Assembly: GCF_014202645.1 (NCBI RefSeq)
Contig: NZ_JACHHG010000006.1
Span: forward strand, 186,001-250,000
Source: Deinobacterium chartae
Lineage (GTDB): Bacteria > Deinococcota > Deinococci > Deinococcales > Deinococcaceae
Direction: 5' to 3'
DNA: 64,000 nucleotides
A program made the position numbers and the translations under genes. How positions within the stretch are numbered: the stretch's first letter is position 1; the number at the start of each line of letters is the position of its first letter. The notes below the pieces were generated by a model. That model was not told the origin of the DNA. It was given only the letters and a program-made list of their open reading frames with translations, and did not search any database. This document shows, one piece after another, positions 1 through 13,029 of the stretch.

Positions 1-197
1 GCGTGACCGCGGGGCAAGACGGCAGCGCCGCACTCGCCCGCGCGCGGGCCGAACTGGACCGCGTCGCCGCCGACCTGACGCCCGAACAGCGCAGTTCGTA
101 CCTGAACCTCGCGCTGCACCGCAAGATCCTCGAGGCGTCTGCGAGCGCACCGAGCCCGGCGTCACCCGAGGCGGTCCTGCCTCCGGGCAGCCTGTGA
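1..197 (+). CDS. C-terminal end of a truncated protein, possibly a TPR-type regulator
   Basis: An open frame enters from the left edge and stops at 195-197, so only about the last 64 residues are visible and the true start lies outside. The visible part is alanine- and arginine-rich and helical (ARARAELDRVAADLTPEQ), then reads SYLNLALHRKILEA. This resembles the last helix of TPR-containing activators and cyclases, which often end with a segment of the type sFLenvpehreIl. That resemblance is weak and no catalytic motif is visible. It reads in the same direction as the small gene that follows a few bases later. Confidence 0.4.
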   Translation, partial: VTAGQDGSAALARARAELDRVAADLTPEQRSSYLNLALHRKILEASASAPSPASPEAVLPPGSL

Positions 198-204
198 CGC
201 TCCC

Positions 205-432
205 GTGTCGCAGCTCATCCTAAGCTCGAGGTGGGTGACGGAGGCCCGATACGTGCAGAGCGATAGATCGTCCAGACACCGCATGCTGGTTGTGGAGATC
301 CTGTCTTCCGAAGCGTCCGCTGTGGCGCGGGTGAAGGTCCAGGACCTGCACAGTGGCTTGCGCCGCGAATTCGACAACCTCGAGGCATTCGTGCATTTCG
401 TGGAGAAGATCACCGACCCGGGGCTGAAGTGA
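205..432 (+). CDS. Small hypothetical protein
   Basis: A 75-residue frame begins with GTG eight bases after the preceding stop and ends just before a strong palindromic terminator. The C-terminal half (ARVKVQDLHSGLRREFDNLEAFVHFVEKI) looks like a short beta strand and turn followed by an amphipathic helix, a pattern I associate with small uncharacterised deinococcal proteins. No signal peptide, membrane segment or catalytic motif is visible. I cannot name a family. No good Shine-Dalgarno sequence marks the start, so the N-terminus is uncertain. Confidence 0.45.
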   Translation: MSQLILSSRWVTEARYVQSDRSSRHRMLVVEILSSEASAVARVKVQDLHSGLRREFDNLEAFVHFVEKITDPGLK

Positions 433-458
433 CGCGGCCAGCAGCGCGTTTATAACAG

Positions 459-484
459 GAGCCAGGAGACGCGTCTCCTGGCTC
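459..484. terminator. Perfect 26-bp palindrome between convergent genes
   Basis: The sequence is fully self-complementary around ACGCGT with no unpaired loop beyond the turn. It lies 27 bp after the small hypothetical gene and 24 bp before the end of malQ on the other strand, so it probably stops transcription from both sides. There is no U-tract. Confidence 0.7.
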
Positions 485-507
485 TTCGCTACCGGCTGCA
501 CGGGTGG

Positions 508-2007
<1,500 letters not shown>

Positions 2008-2018
2008 GAATTCCTCCC

Positions 2019-2036
2019 CGTGGAAGCCATTCCACG
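2019..2036 (-). promoter_or_regulatory. Hairpin abutting the malQ ribosome binding site
   Basis: A 7-bp perfect stem (CGTGGAA/TTCCACG) with a 4-nt loop lies in the malQ leader. Its 3' arm ends at the first base of the GGGGAGG Shine-Dalgarno sequence. It could influence ribosome access or mRNA stability. The role is inferred from position only. Confidence 0.4.
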
Positions 2037-2126
2037 AACTGGAGCTATCTTAGCCGCACCCCGAAGGCCCTGCAAGGCACATGAGAAAGGGGTTTCTTGA
2101 GCGTTCGTCAGCATTTGCACCCAGCA

Positions 2127-2170
2127 CTTGCGTCCGTTGCGGGACCGGCCGGTCCCGCAACGGACGCAAG
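2127..2170. terminator. 44-bp perfect loopless palindrome after the DUF212 gene
   Basis: Bases 2127-2148 are the exact reverse complement of 2149-2170, centred on CCGG. It starts ten bases beyond the DUF212 stop codon and lies between that gene and the malQ promoter. There is no U-tract, but position and strength suggest a 3'-end terminator or stabiliser for the nusB-folD-DUF212 transcript. Confidence 0.65.
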
Positions 2171-2179
2171 CCGGACACC

Positions 2180-2626
2180 TTAAAACAGGTGAAAGCTCAC
2201 CACGGCCACCAGCACGCCCAGCAGGGCCCCCACGAACACCTCGACGTAGGTGTGGCCCAGAAAAACCCGCAGCGGTGCAGGAGCAAAACCTTCGCGCACC
2301 ACCTCGCGCAGTTCCTCGAGGAGCAGGTTCAGCAGCGCAGCCTGCATGCCCGACGAGCGGCGCACGCCGGTCGCGTCGTACATCACGATCAGGCTGAACA
2401 CCGCCGAGACCGCGAACAGCGGACCACCGAAACCGTACTGGATGCCCAGCCCGGTGGTCAGCGCCACCACCATGCACGAGTGGCTCGAGGGCATCCCGCC
2501 GGTTTCCATGAAAGCCGCCGGACGCCAGCGCCGCTCGAGCAGCAAGATCAGCAGCACCTTGATGATCTGGGCGGCCAGCGAGGCGGCGACTCCCGTCCAC
2601 AGCAGTTGGTTGGAGAGAAGTTCCAT
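2180..2626 (-). CDS. DUF212 / divergent PAP2 family membrane protein
   Basis: A 148-residue integral membrane protein of the acid phosphatase/vanadium-haloperoxidase-related family (B. subtilis YuiD type). The family signature METGGMPSSHSCMVVAL is present at about residues 40-56, followed by MYDATGVRR and, near the C-terminus, LGHTYVEVFVGALLGVLVA. Four to five hydrophobic segments span most of the chain. Its ATG overlaps the folD stop as TGATG, so it is translationally coupled to folD. Family members are thought to act on lipid phosphates, but no activity can be assigned here. A 44-bp palindrome follows the stop. Confidence 0.9.
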   Translation of the reverse strand: MELLSNQLLWTGVAASLAAQIIKVLLILLLERRWRPAAFMETGGMPSSHSCMVVALTTGLGIQYGFGGPLFAVSAVFSLIVMYDATGVRRSSGMQAALLNLLLEELREVVREGFAPAPLRVFLGHTYVEVFVGALLGVLVAVVSFHLF

Positions 2627-3477
2627 CAGGCCCTCCCCCGCCGCCTGCGCGCAGCCAGCACGGTGTTCAGCAGCAGCTGTGCCACGGTCATGGGGCCGAC
2701 CCCACCCGGAACCGGGGTGTAGGCAGCGGCCACCTCGAGAGCCTGCGGGTGAACGTCCCCGACCAGTCGGCCCTCGGTCTCACCGCTGAGACGGTTCACT
2801 CCGACATCGACGATCACCGCTTGGGGCCGCACCATATCTGCGGTCACAAAATGCGGGCGTCCCACCGCCACCAGCAGCACTTCGGCCTCACGGGTGAGGG
2901 CGGCGAGATCGGCGCTGCGCGAGTGGGCGATGGTCACGCTGGCGTCGGCGCGCAGCAGCAGCGCGGCGAGCGGTTTACCCACGATGTTGCTGCGCCCCAC
3001 GATCACCGCGCGGCGCCCCGCCAGCGGCACCTCGTAGTAACGCAGCAGCTCGAGGATGCCTGCCGGGGTGCACGGCGAGAGCGCCTCGCCACCCTCCCAC
3101 AGCCGCCCGACGTTGAGCGGATGAAAGCCGTCTACGTCCTTGGCCGCATCGATGCGCTCGAGAACCGCGCGGGCATGGATGTGCGCGGGCAGGGGCAGTT
3201 GCACCAGCAACCCGTCGCAATCATCGTCGGCGTTCAGCGCGTCGATGCGGGCCAGCAGTTCGGCCTGCGAGGTCTCGTGCGGCAGGGCGTGTACGGTGCT
3301 GCGCAGCCCGATCTGTCGGGCGCGCCGATCCTTGAGCCGCACGTACGACACGCTGGCCGGGTCCTCGCCCAGGCGGATCACGTGCAGGTGCGGCACCCGG
3401 GGCAGTGCCGCTGCGAGCTCGGCGGCACGCAGCAGCACTGCGGCGGCGGGCGCGGCACCCTCGAGGCGGCGGGGCAT
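2626..3477 (-). CDS. folD: Bifunctional methylenetetrahydrofolate dehydrogenase / cyclohydrolase
   Basis: A cytoplasmic one-carbon enzyme that interconverts 5,10-methylene-, methenyl- and 10-formyl-tetrahydrofolate with NADP. Motifs: VIRLGEDPASVSYVRLKDRRA (substrate site with the catalytic Tyr-x-x-x-Lys), DGLLVQLPLPAHI, DVDGFHPLNVGRL, PCTPAGILELL, AVIVGRSNIVGKPLA (nucleotide binding), and VPGGVGPMTVAQLL near the end. I chose the start at MPRRLEG (283 residues), where homology to the family begins. The frame stays open to an ATG at 3546 but the extra 23 residues do not resemble FolD. It lies between nusB and the DUF212 gene in one leftward operon. Confidence 0.95.
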   Translation of the reverse strand: MPRRLEGAAPAAAVLLRAAELAAALPRVPHLHVIRLGEDPASVSYVRLKDRRARQIGLRSTVHALPHETSQAELLARIDALNADDDCDGLLVQLPLPAHIHARAVLERIDAAKDVDGFHPLNVGRLWEGGEALSPCTPAGILELLRYYEVPLAGRRAVIVGRSNIVGKPLAALLLRADASVTIAHSRSADLAALTREAEVLLVAVGRPHFVTADMVRPQAVIVDVGVNRLSGETEGRLVGDVHPQALEVAAAYTPVPGGVGPMTVAQLLLNTVLAARRRRGRA

Positions 3478-3564
3478 CTCAGCGGCGGCGGACAAGCGGC
3501 GACACTCCGGGGCGCGGACGGCTTGGGCAGGGCCGGCTCTGTGCATTACGGACGCGGCGGTGCC

Positions 3565-4104
<540 letters not shown>

Positions 4105-4144
4105 GAGTACCTCGATTCTAGAGAAACGTGTTTCTTTAACCTGC

Positions 4145-4177
4145 GGGTCTGCGGGCGGCGTTGCGCCCCGCGGACCC
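4145..4177 (-). terminator. Terminator-like hairpin after the Asp23-family gene
   Basis: An 11-bp stem (4145-4155 with 4167-4177, one G-U pair) with an 11-nt loop lies 33 bp downstream of the Asp23-family stop and upstream of the nusB promoter. No strong U-tract follows. Confidence 0.5.
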
Positions 4178-4209
4178 GGTGGCCTGCGGGGCGCGTGCCC
4201 GTCGGTGCT

Positions 4210-4536
4210 TTAAGCGGTCTTGGGCACGCAGATGCCGTGCACGGTGATGTTGACGGCCCGCACCTTCATGCCGGTCATCAGCTCGACGTTTTCCACCACG
4301 GCCTTCTGGGCGGCCTGGCAGACTTTGACGATGTTGGCTCCAAAATCGACGTTGACGGTCAGATCGAACACCGCTTCCTTACCGCTCACCTCGACTTTGA
4401 GCCCCTTGGAGCGCTTGCCGCTGAGCACCTCGCCCACCTTGACCGGTGGGTTGATGGGCTCCAGGCCCGTGATCTGGTCGAGCGTCATGCTGGCGATACC
4501 CAGCAGTACGTCCTTGGAGATGTCAACTTCGGCCAT
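4210..4536 (-). CDS. Asp23/Gls24 family protein
   Basis: A 108-residue member of the Asp23 (Gls24) family, small alpha/beta proteins often linked to cell-envelope stress in Gram-positives. The chain starts MAEVDISKDVLLGIASMTLDQITGLE and contains the VDFGANIVKVCQAAQKAVVENVELMTGMKVRAVNITVHGI block that defines the family. There is no signal peptide or transmembrane segment. A TATTCT -10 box lies at 4559-4564 on this strand and AGGAGG precedes the ATG. Family members often sit next to nusB or accC in other genomes, which matches the nusB neighbour here. The exact function is unknown. Confidence 0.9.
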   Translation of the reverse strand: MAEVDISKDVLLGIASMTLDQITGLEPINPPVKVGEVLSGKRSKGLKVEVSGKEAVFDLTVNVDFGANIVKVCQAAQKAVVENVELMTGMKVRAVNITVHGICVPKTA

Positions 4537-4567
4537 GGCGTTCCTCCTCTACCCTTTCAGAATACAG

Positions 4568-4597
4568 GGCGCGCGGCCCGCTGGCGAGCCGCGCGCC
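4568..4597 (-). terminator. Terminator-like hairpin after ligA
   Basis: A 10-bp perfect GC stem (GGCGCGCGGC/GCCGCGCGCC) with a 10-nt loop lies 34 bp downstream of the ligA stop and just upstream of the Asp23-family promoter. Confidence 0.55.
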
Positions 4598-4630
4598 TCA
4601 TGCGGACCCTGGGCGCGCTTTAAACTGCGC

Positions 4631-6657
<2,027 letters not shown>

Positions 6658-6790
6658 AGCCTTGGGCGTAATTATGAGGGCTCAGGCGGGACCGGGCGAA
6701 ATGCCACAAACCTTCAGGATCCGATCAGGTAGCGGTCATGTGTTTCCCTTATAACTCTCTCTCGGATACCCCGGTGCAATCCAAGACTTG

Positions 6791-6819
6791 TTCGCAACCG
6801 CTTGGTCTCAGCGTATACT
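6791..6819 (+). promoter_or_regulatory. Candidate promoter for the BMP-family binding protein gene
   Basis: TTCGCA (6791-6796), a 17-nt spacer and TATACT (6814-6819) make a plausible sigma-70 promoter that would give a leader of about 110 nt. A second -10-like TACAAT at 6901-6906 lacks a matching -35. Confidence 0.45.
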
Positions 6820-6936
6820 CAGGAAGGTTGCGCCCAATCCAACCCGGCGTGTCCACATTTTTCTCGGCGGTCGTCCCCGGTACCTTTGGGAAATTTAAGG
6901 TACAATAAAGGACCGGGAAACAACCCAGGAGGACCC

Positions 6937-8046
<1,110 letters not shown>

Positions 8047-8066
8047 TTTAAACCGCATCCTCCCGG

Positions 8067-8093
8067 CCTCCCCCCTAGCGGGGGAGGTTTTTT
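8067..8093 (+). terminator. Rho-independent terminator after the BMP-family gene
   Basis: An 8-bp stem (CCTCCCCC/GGGGGAGG) with loop CTAGC is followed directly by TTTTTT. It separates the binding-protein gene from its ATPase gene and is the most classical intrinsic terminator in the window. Confidence 0.9.
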
Positions 8094-8121
8094 GGTTGCC
8101 CGGGGCGGCCTCGGGGCAGGC

Positions 8122-8127
8122 TATACT
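8122..8127 (+). promoter_or_regulatory. -10 box of a leaderless promoter for the ABC ATPase gene
   Basis: TATACT ends seven nt before the ATG at 8135. The ATPase gene therefore seems to have its own promoter beyond the terminator. Confidence 0.65.
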
Positions 8128-8134
8128 GTAGATC

Positions 8135-9664
8135 ATGAGTTACGCCATCGAGCTGCGGGGCATCACCAAACGCTTCCCGCTGGTGCTTGCCAACGACAAC
8201 ATCTCCATGCGGGTCAAGTGGGGCAGCGTGCATGCCTTGGTCGGCGAGAACGGCGCGGGCAAGTCCACGCTGATGAAGATCATCTACGGCATGCAGCCTG
8301 CCACCAGCGGCGAGATCTGGGTAGACGGCAAACACGTCCAGATGCATGACCCCCGCGACGCCATCCGGCTGGGCATCGGCATGGTGCACCAGCACTTCAT
8401 GCTGGTCGAACCGCTGACCGTTACCGAGAACGTGATCCTGGGGGCCGAGCCCACCCTGGGTACCTCCATCAACTACGCCACGGCCCGCAAGCGCGTCGCC
8501 GAGCTGATCAAGCAGTTCAACTTCGATCTTGACCCCGACGACAAGATCGAGGACCTGCCGGTAGGCCTGCAACAGAAGGTGGAGATCCTCAAGACCCTGT
8601 ACCGTGGCGCGCGCATCCTGATCCTCGACGAGCCCACCGCGGTACTGACCCCGGGCGAAACCAAGGAGCTGTTCGACTTCCTCAAGAACAACTACGCCAA
8701 GTCGGGCAACTCGGTGATTTTCATCTCGCACAAGCTGCACGAGGTGCTGGAGATCTCCGACGAGATCTCGGTGATCCGCGACGGCAAGATGATCGGCAGC
8801 ATCCCCACCCAGGGCGCCACCCCGGAGACCATCGCGCGCATGATGGTGGGCCGCGACGTGGTGCTGCGCGTGGACAAGGCCCCGCCGCGCCCGGGCGAGG
8901 TGGCCCTCGAGGTGAGGGGCGTCACGGTGGTGGGCGAAAACAAGAAGAACCTGGTCCACAACGTCTCCTTTAACGTACGATCCGGGGAGATCGTGGGCAT
9001 CGCGGGCGTGGAGGGCAACGGCCAGAGCCAGCTGGTCGAGGCCATCACCGGTCTGCTGAGGCCGACGAGCGGCGAGATCCGCTACCTGGGCAAAGCGCTC
9101 AGCCGTCCGGACGCGGCCAAGGTGACGGCGGCCGGGGTATCCCACATTCCCGAGGACCGCAACGAGCGCGGCTTGGTGCTGGAGATGAGCACGCAGGAGA
9201 ACCTGATCCTGGGCGAGCAGCGCTCCAAGGACTTCTGCGGTCCGCTGGGCCTGTTAAAGCTTGATGTGATCGAACGCAACGCGCACGAGCTGGCCCAGAA
9301 GTACGACGTGCGGCCACGCTCGGCCAGCCTGCCCGCCGGACGTTACTCGGGCGGCAACGCGCAAAAGCTGATCGTGGCGCGCGAGATGCGCAAGAACCCC
9401 AAGATTCTGGTGGCCAGCCAACCCACCCGAGGGGTGGACATCGGCGCGATCGAGTTCATTCACAAGCAGATCGTGGACGCCCGCGACCAGGGGCTGGCGG
9501 TCCTGCTGGTCTCGGCTGACCTGGGCGAGGTGATGAACCTGTCCGACCGCATCCTGGTGATGTTCGAGGGCGAGGTGGTCGGCGAGGTATCGGCCGCCGA
9601 GGCCACCGAAGAGCGGCTGGGCCTGATGATGGCCGGCGTGCGCCCCGAGGCCAAGACCGCCTGA
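8135..9664 (+). CDS. ABC transporter ATP-binding protein (nucleoside / simple-sugar type, dual NBD)
   Basis: A 509-residue protein with two fused nucleotide-binding domains, as in RbsA, YufO/NupO and RfuB, which energise BMP-dependent nucleoside or sugar uptake. NBD1 (about residues 1-245) has Walker [26 protein letters not shown] and Walker [15 protein letters not shown]. Its signature position reads [14 protein letters not shown]2 (about 255-500) has the degenerate Walker [17 protein letters not shown] and [11 protein letters not shown], then [15 protein letters not shown] and [12 protein letters not shown], all usual for this subfamily. It follows the BMP-family gene but is cut off from it by a terminator. 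The two permeases normally found next are missing, because radA comes after it. Confidence 0.92.
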   Translation: MSYAIELRGITKRFPLVLANDNISMRVKWGSVHALVGENGAGKSTLMKIIYGMQPATSGEIWVDGKHVQMHDPRDAIRLGIGMVHQHFMLVEPLTVTENVILGAEPTLGTSINYATARKRVAELIKQFNFDLDPDDKIEDLPVGLQQKVEILKTLYRGARILILDEPTAVLTPGETKELFDFLKNNYAKSGNSVIFISHKLHEVLEISDEISVIRDGKMIGSIPTQGATPETIARMMVGRDVVLRVDKAPPRPGEVALEVRGVTVVGENKKNLVHNVSFNVRSGEIVGIAGVEGNGQSQLVEAITGLLRPTSGEIRYLGKALSRPDAAKVTAAGVSHIPEDRNERGLVLEMSTQENLILGEQRSKDFCGPLGLLKLDVIERNAHELAQKYDVRPRSASLPAGRYSGGNAQKLIVAREMRKNPKILVASQPTRGVDIGAIEFIHKQIVDARDQGLAVLLVSADLGEVMNLSDRILVMFEGEVVGEVSAAEATEERLGLMMAGVRPEAKTA

Positions 9665-9671
9665 AGCCGCA

Positions 9672-9723
9672 CCCGAAAGCGAAGCCTCGAGGCAAAGGAT
9701 CGCCTCGAGGCTTCGCTTTCGGG
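9672..9723. terminator. 22-bp perfect stem-loop between the ABC ATPase gene and radA
   Basis: Bases 9672-9693 pair exactly with 9702-9723 around the 8-nt loop AAAGGATC. It begins eight bases after the ATPase stop codon. No U-tract follows, but the size and position indicate a transcription end. Confidence 0.75.
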
Positions 9724-9740
9724 TAAAATACTTTATCCGG

Positions 9741-9757
9741 GTATGTTTTTTACATAA
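9741..9757 (+). promoter_or_regulatory. RDRM-like palindrome upstream of radA (possible DdrO site)
   Basis: The 17-mer GTATGTTTTTTACATAA has the inverted arms TATGT and ACATA around five Ts. It agrees closely with the Deinococcus radiation/desiccation response motif (arms TTATGT and ACATAA). It lies 16 bp before the radA ATG, downstream of the -10-like TAAAAT at 9724-9729, where a repressor would block transcription. DdrO binding is inferred. Confidence 0.5.
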
Positions 9758-9772
9758 CCCCCGCGAGGTCCT

Positions 9773-11119
9773 ATGGCACGAACTGTCACCACTTACCAGT
9801 GCAGCTCCTGCGGCTACCAGTCGTCCAAGCCGCTGGGCCGCTGCCCCAACTGTCAGGCCTGGAACTCCTTCGAGGAGCTCAGCGCGGGCCCCTCTGCCCC
9901 CTCGAGGCTGGGAGGCGGCTACGGCGGAGTGCGCGGCGGCAAACTCACCGCGCTCTCGACCGTGGGCCGCCGCGAGGAACCGCGCTTTTCCAGCGGGGTC
10001 ACCGAACTCGACCGGGTGCTGGGCGGCGGCCTGGTCGCGGGCGGCGTGACCCTGGTCGGTGGCGAGCCCGGCATCGGCAAGAGCACGCTGCTGCTGCAGG
10101 TTGCCGATCACGTCGCCAAGGACGGACGCAGCGTGCTGTACGTGGCCGGCGAGGAGTCCCTCGAGCAGATCCGGCTGCGCGCCGACCGCCTGGGGGTCAC
10201 CGCCGACTTGCAGCTCACCCGCGACACCCGCGCCGAGCACATCGCGGCCCTGCTGACCGAACACCGCCCGGCCCTGATCATCGTGGACTCGATCCAGACC
10301 GTACAGGCCTCCGAAGACGGCACGGCGGGCAGCCTGACCCAGGTGCGCGACGGCACGGCCATTCTCACCCGCGCGGCCAAGGAGAGCGGCGCGGCCATGG
10401 TGCTGGTCGGGCATGTCACCAAAGACGGCACGGTCGCCGGACCCAAGGTGATGGAACACATCGTAGACGCCACCTTGTTCCTCGAGTCGGTCGGGCAGTA
10501 TCGCCTGATCCGCTCGGTCAAGAACCGTTTCGGGCAGGCCGGGGAGCTGGGTGTTTTCGAGATGCGCGGCGAAGGTCTGGTCGGCGTGGACAACCCCTCG
10601 GCCGCCTTTCTGGCCGAGCGACCGGTAGGCGTTCCCGGCAGCGTGGTGGCCGCCACCTTGGACGGCAACCGGCCGATGCTGCTCGAGGTCCAGGCCCTGG
10701 CCGCCAAAACCCCCTACCCCAACGCCCGCCGGGTGGTGGTCGGTCTCGACCCCCGGCGCGTGGACGTGGTACTGGCCGTCCTCGAGCGACGCCTCGAGCT
10801 GACCCTGCAGGGCCTGGATGTGTACGTGAACCTCGCCGGCGGCCTGCGCGTGATGGACCCCGGGCTCGACCTGGCCGTTGCCCTGGCGGTGTACAGCGCC
10901 GTGGTGGGCCGAGCGGTCCCCGAGGACGTGGCGGTGTTCGGCGAGGTGGGCCTGGCGGGCGAGGTCCGCACGGTCACCCAGGCGCTGCGCCGCGCCGAGG
11001 AAGCCGAACGTGCCGGGTACCGCCGGCTGATCGTACCGCCTGGCCTCACCGGTCAGCCGGGGGTCAGCAGCGTAGAAGAGGCGCTCGGCTTCCTGTGGAA
11101 GGGACGCGAGCAGGCCTGA
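9773..11119 (+). CDS. radA: DNA repair protein RadA (Sms)
   Basis: A RecA-related ATPase that drives branch migration and processing of recombination intermediates. The 448-residue length is typical. An N-terminal C4 zinc finger ([20 protein letters not shown]) is followed by Walker [16 protein letters not shown] (about residues 98-112), [20 protein letters not shown], Walker [11 protein letters not shown] and the RadA-specific KNRFG motif ([17 protein letters not shown]). A Lon-protease-like C-terminal domain ends with [16 protein letters not shown] and [13 protein letters not shown]. The ATG has GCGAGG upstream. The RDRM-like palindrome in its promoter suggests control by the damage regulon. 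The PIN-TRAM gene follows. Confidence 0.97.
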   Translation: MARTVTTYQCSSCGYQSSKPLGRCPNCQAWNSFEELSAGPSAPSRLGGGYGGVRGGKLTALSTVGRREEPRFSSGVTELDRVLGGGLVAGGVTLVGGEPGIGKSTLLLQVADHVAKDGRSVLYVAGEESLEQIRLRADRLGVTADLQLTRDTRAEHIAALLTEHRPALIIVDSIQTVQASEDGTAGSLTQVRDGTAILTRAAKESGAAMVLVGHVTKDGTVAGPKVMEHIVDATLFLESVGQYRLIRSVKNRFGQAGELGVFEMRGEGLVGVDNPSAAFLAERPVGVPGSVVAATLDGNRPMLLEVQALAAKTPYPNARRVVVGLDPRRVDVVLAVLERRLELTLQGLDVYVNLAGGLRVMDPGLDLAVALAVYSAVVGRAVPEDVAVFGEVGLAGEVRTVTQALRRAEEAERAGYRRLIVPPGLTGQPGVSSVEEALGFLWKGREQA

Positions 11120-11200
11120 GTCTCCCCCCGCAGAGCACATCCGGGCACGGGCGGCATCGCGTAATATAGTGGGCGAGCGCCGGAGGCGCCCACCGTAACT

Positions 11201-12244
11201 ATGGATCTTCTGGGAATCACTCTTCGACTGCTGCTGCTGGCCCTGGGAGCCTACCTGGGTGCCCTGGCCTCTTCGCTGCTGCAGCGCGCCTTCTCGCTCT
11301 CCGAAGTCGGTAACATCGCCAACACCATCTACCTGATGCTGGCTGGCCTGATGACCGCCTTCCTCTTCTCCGGACGTTTCGAGGCCCTGGGCCGCGTGGT
11401 ATTCGCACACCTGACCAGTTTTTTAGGCCATCTCGAGCCCAAACGGGTTACGGCAGGTACGGTCGGTGCCATCATGGGTCTGCTGGTCAGCGTGCTGCTC
11501 TCGAACCTGCTGGCCAACGCACCGTTTTACACCTGGTTCGTGAGCGCCCTGATCACCCTGGCCCTGGTGAGCTTTTTTATCTACTTCACCCTGGCCAACG
11601 CCGACTTCTTCGGCTCGGTGCTGAGCGGCACCCCCACGCCCCGCAGGGCTCAGGTCACCAACGCCAAGGTGCTCGACACCAACGTCATCATCGACGGCCG
11701 GATCACCGACCTCGTCAAGGCCGGCTTTCTCGAGGGCAACCTGGTCGTGCCGGTGTTCGTGCTGCGCGAACTGCAGTTCATCGCCGACCAGGGCGACGCC
11801 ACCAAACGCGCGCGCGGACGGCGCGGCCTCGAGGTGCTCGAAGTCCTGCGGACGATGACCTCGCTCACGGTGCTCGACTGGGACGCGCCCGACCTCAGCG
11901 GCGTAGACGACAAGCTGGTGCGGCTCACCAAGGAACTGGGCGGCAAACTGGTCTCCAACGACTACAACCTGAACAAGGTGGCTCGCCTGCAAGACCTCGA
12001 GGTGCTCAACATCAACGAGCTCGCGACCGCCATCCGACCCAAGTACGCTGCGGGCGACTCGATGACCGTGACCATCTCCAAGGAAGGCCAGCAGCCCGGA
12101 CAGGGTGTTGCCTACCTCGAGGACGGCACCATGGTGGTGGTCGAAGACGGCCAGGGGCACCGCGGCAAAAGCCGCAAGGTGGTGGTGCTCTCGAACATCC
12201 AGACCGCGGTGGGCCGCATGATCTTCGCCAAACTCGACGAGTAG
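11201..12244 (+). CDS. PIN-TRAM domain membrane protein (YacL type)
   Basis: A 347-residue protein with about four N-terminal transmembrane helices (residues 1-125), then a PIN nuclease-like domain and a C-terminal TRAM RNA-binding domain, as in B. subtilis YacL. PIN acidic residues are visible in KVLDTNVIIDGRITDL, VFVLRELQFIADQGD and LDWDAPDLSGVDDKLVRL. The motif GGKLVSNDYNLNKVARLQ is characteristic. TRAM begins at about residue 285 (GDSMTVTISKEGQQPGQGVAYLEDGTMVVVEDG). A TATAGT -10 box lies at 11165-11170. It follows radA on the same strand after an 81-bp gap, an order also seen in other bacteria. Its RNA substrate is unknown. Confidence 0.92.
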   Translation: MDLLGITLRLLLLALGAYLGALASSLLQRAFSLSEVGNIANTIYLMLAGLMTAFLFSGRFEALGRVVFAHLTSFLGHLEPKRVTAGTVGAIMGLLVSVLLSNLLANAPFYTWFVSALITLALVSFFIYFTLANADFFGSVLSGTPTPRRAQVTNAKVLDTNVIIDGRITDLVKAGFLEGNLVVPVFVLRELQFIADQGDATKRARGRRGLEVLEVLRTMTSLTVLDWDAPDLSGVDDKLVRLTKELGGKLVSNDYNLNKVARLQDLEVLNINELATAIRPKYAAGDSMTVTISKEGQQPGQGVAYLEDGTMVVVEDGQGHRGKSRKVVVLSNIQTAVGRMIFAKLDE

Positions 12245-12290
12245 GGCCAGCAGGCGCATCCGCCGCCGGGTGATCCCGGACGAGCGACCG

Positions 12291-12332
12291 AACCGGACCC
12301 CGCCACACTGCGGGGTCCGGTTCAGGTATTTT
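12291..12332 (+). terminator. Intrinsic terminator after the PIN-TRAM gene
   Basis: A 12-bp perfect stem (AACCGGACCCCG with its complement at 12311-12322) has an 8-nt loop and is followed within a few bases by TTTTT. Confidence 0.85.
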
Positions 12333-12359
12333 TCAGGGGGAATACGTCAACCTGCATTC

Positions 12360-12971
12360 ATGACTTTTCCCCGGCTGCCCGTTTCCTGGGCTTTCTTTCT
12401 CAGCGCGGTCGCTGTTTTTAATGGCTACATCTACGCTGGCAGCCTGACCTACCTCGACACCCGACCGCTGTGGATCCTGGCGGGCGTTCTCGATCTCGCC
12501 GCAGGTCTGGTCGTTGTCCGTCGGTACACGGGCGATCTCTACCCTGCATTGTCCGGCGACGTGTTGAGAATGCTCCTGGTTCTGTGGGTGCTGCAGGCCC
12601 CGTTTGCCCTGATCCTCAGCCATACCCTGGGCGCTCTGGTCAACCGCCTGTGGACCGTTTCGACCGATCGGCAGGTCGCCGAAGTCCAACTCGGTCGGCA
12701 CATTCCCGGCCGAAACAAAATGCCCGGCAAACTCGAACTCACCCTGCGGGTGTCCGGCGACCCTGCCCCACAGCATCTGACCTTCTCGGAGCACAGCTAC
12801 ACCTTCGAGCCTCCGGAGTGGAAAAAACAACCGGTCCCAACCGGGAGGGTCACCCTCGAGGTGGCACGGGGGGTGCTGGGGGCACGCTGGGTGCGCTCGA
12901 TCTGCGACACGGCGCAACCCTGCCTGGTGCACGCGGACCTGCCGTTCTTCTGGCTTTCGGGTCGCCCGTGA
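12360..12971 (+). CDS. Hypothetical membrane-anchored protein
   Basis: A 203-residue protein of unknown function. Three hydrophobic segments lie in the first half (SWAFFLSAVAVFNGYIYAG, ILAGVLDLAAGLVVV, MLLVLWVLQAPFALIL). A polar C-terminal region of about 110 residues follows, with a hydrophobic last segment holding two cysteines (SICDTAQPCLVHADLPFF). I placed the start at the ATG at 12360, which lies beyond the upstream terminator. An earlier in-frame start at 12270 would run through that hairpin. No family is recognised. A convergent terminator separates it from rsr. Confidence 0.6.
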   Translation: MTFPRLPVSWAFFLSAVAVFNGYIYAGSLTYLDTRPLWILAGVLDLAAGLVVVRRYTGDLYPALSGDVLRMLLVLWVLQAPFALILSHTLGALVNRLWTVSTDRQVAEVQLGRHIPGRNKMPGKLELTLRVSGDPAPQHLTFSEHSYTFEPPEWKKQPVPTGRVTLEVARGVLGARWVRSICDTAQPCLVHADLPFFWLSGRP

Positions 12972-12973
12972 CG

Positions 12974-13005
12974 CAGGAGTGCCCGGACCCTACCGGGCAC
13001 TCCTG
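12974..13005. terminator. Convergent terminator between the membrane-protein gene and rsr
   Basis: A 13-bp perfect stem (12974-12986 with 12993-13005) with a 6-nt loop lies just after the stop of the rightward gene and 24 bp before the end of leftward rsr, so it can serve both. Confidence 0.75.
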
Positions 13006-13029
13006 GCTGTACCTCTTCCATACCGCACT

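Noticed and set aside
9254-11410. Leftward open frame of about 718 codons opposite radA
   Set aside because: radA and the ABC ATPase are certain on the plus strand; the antisense product has no motifs.
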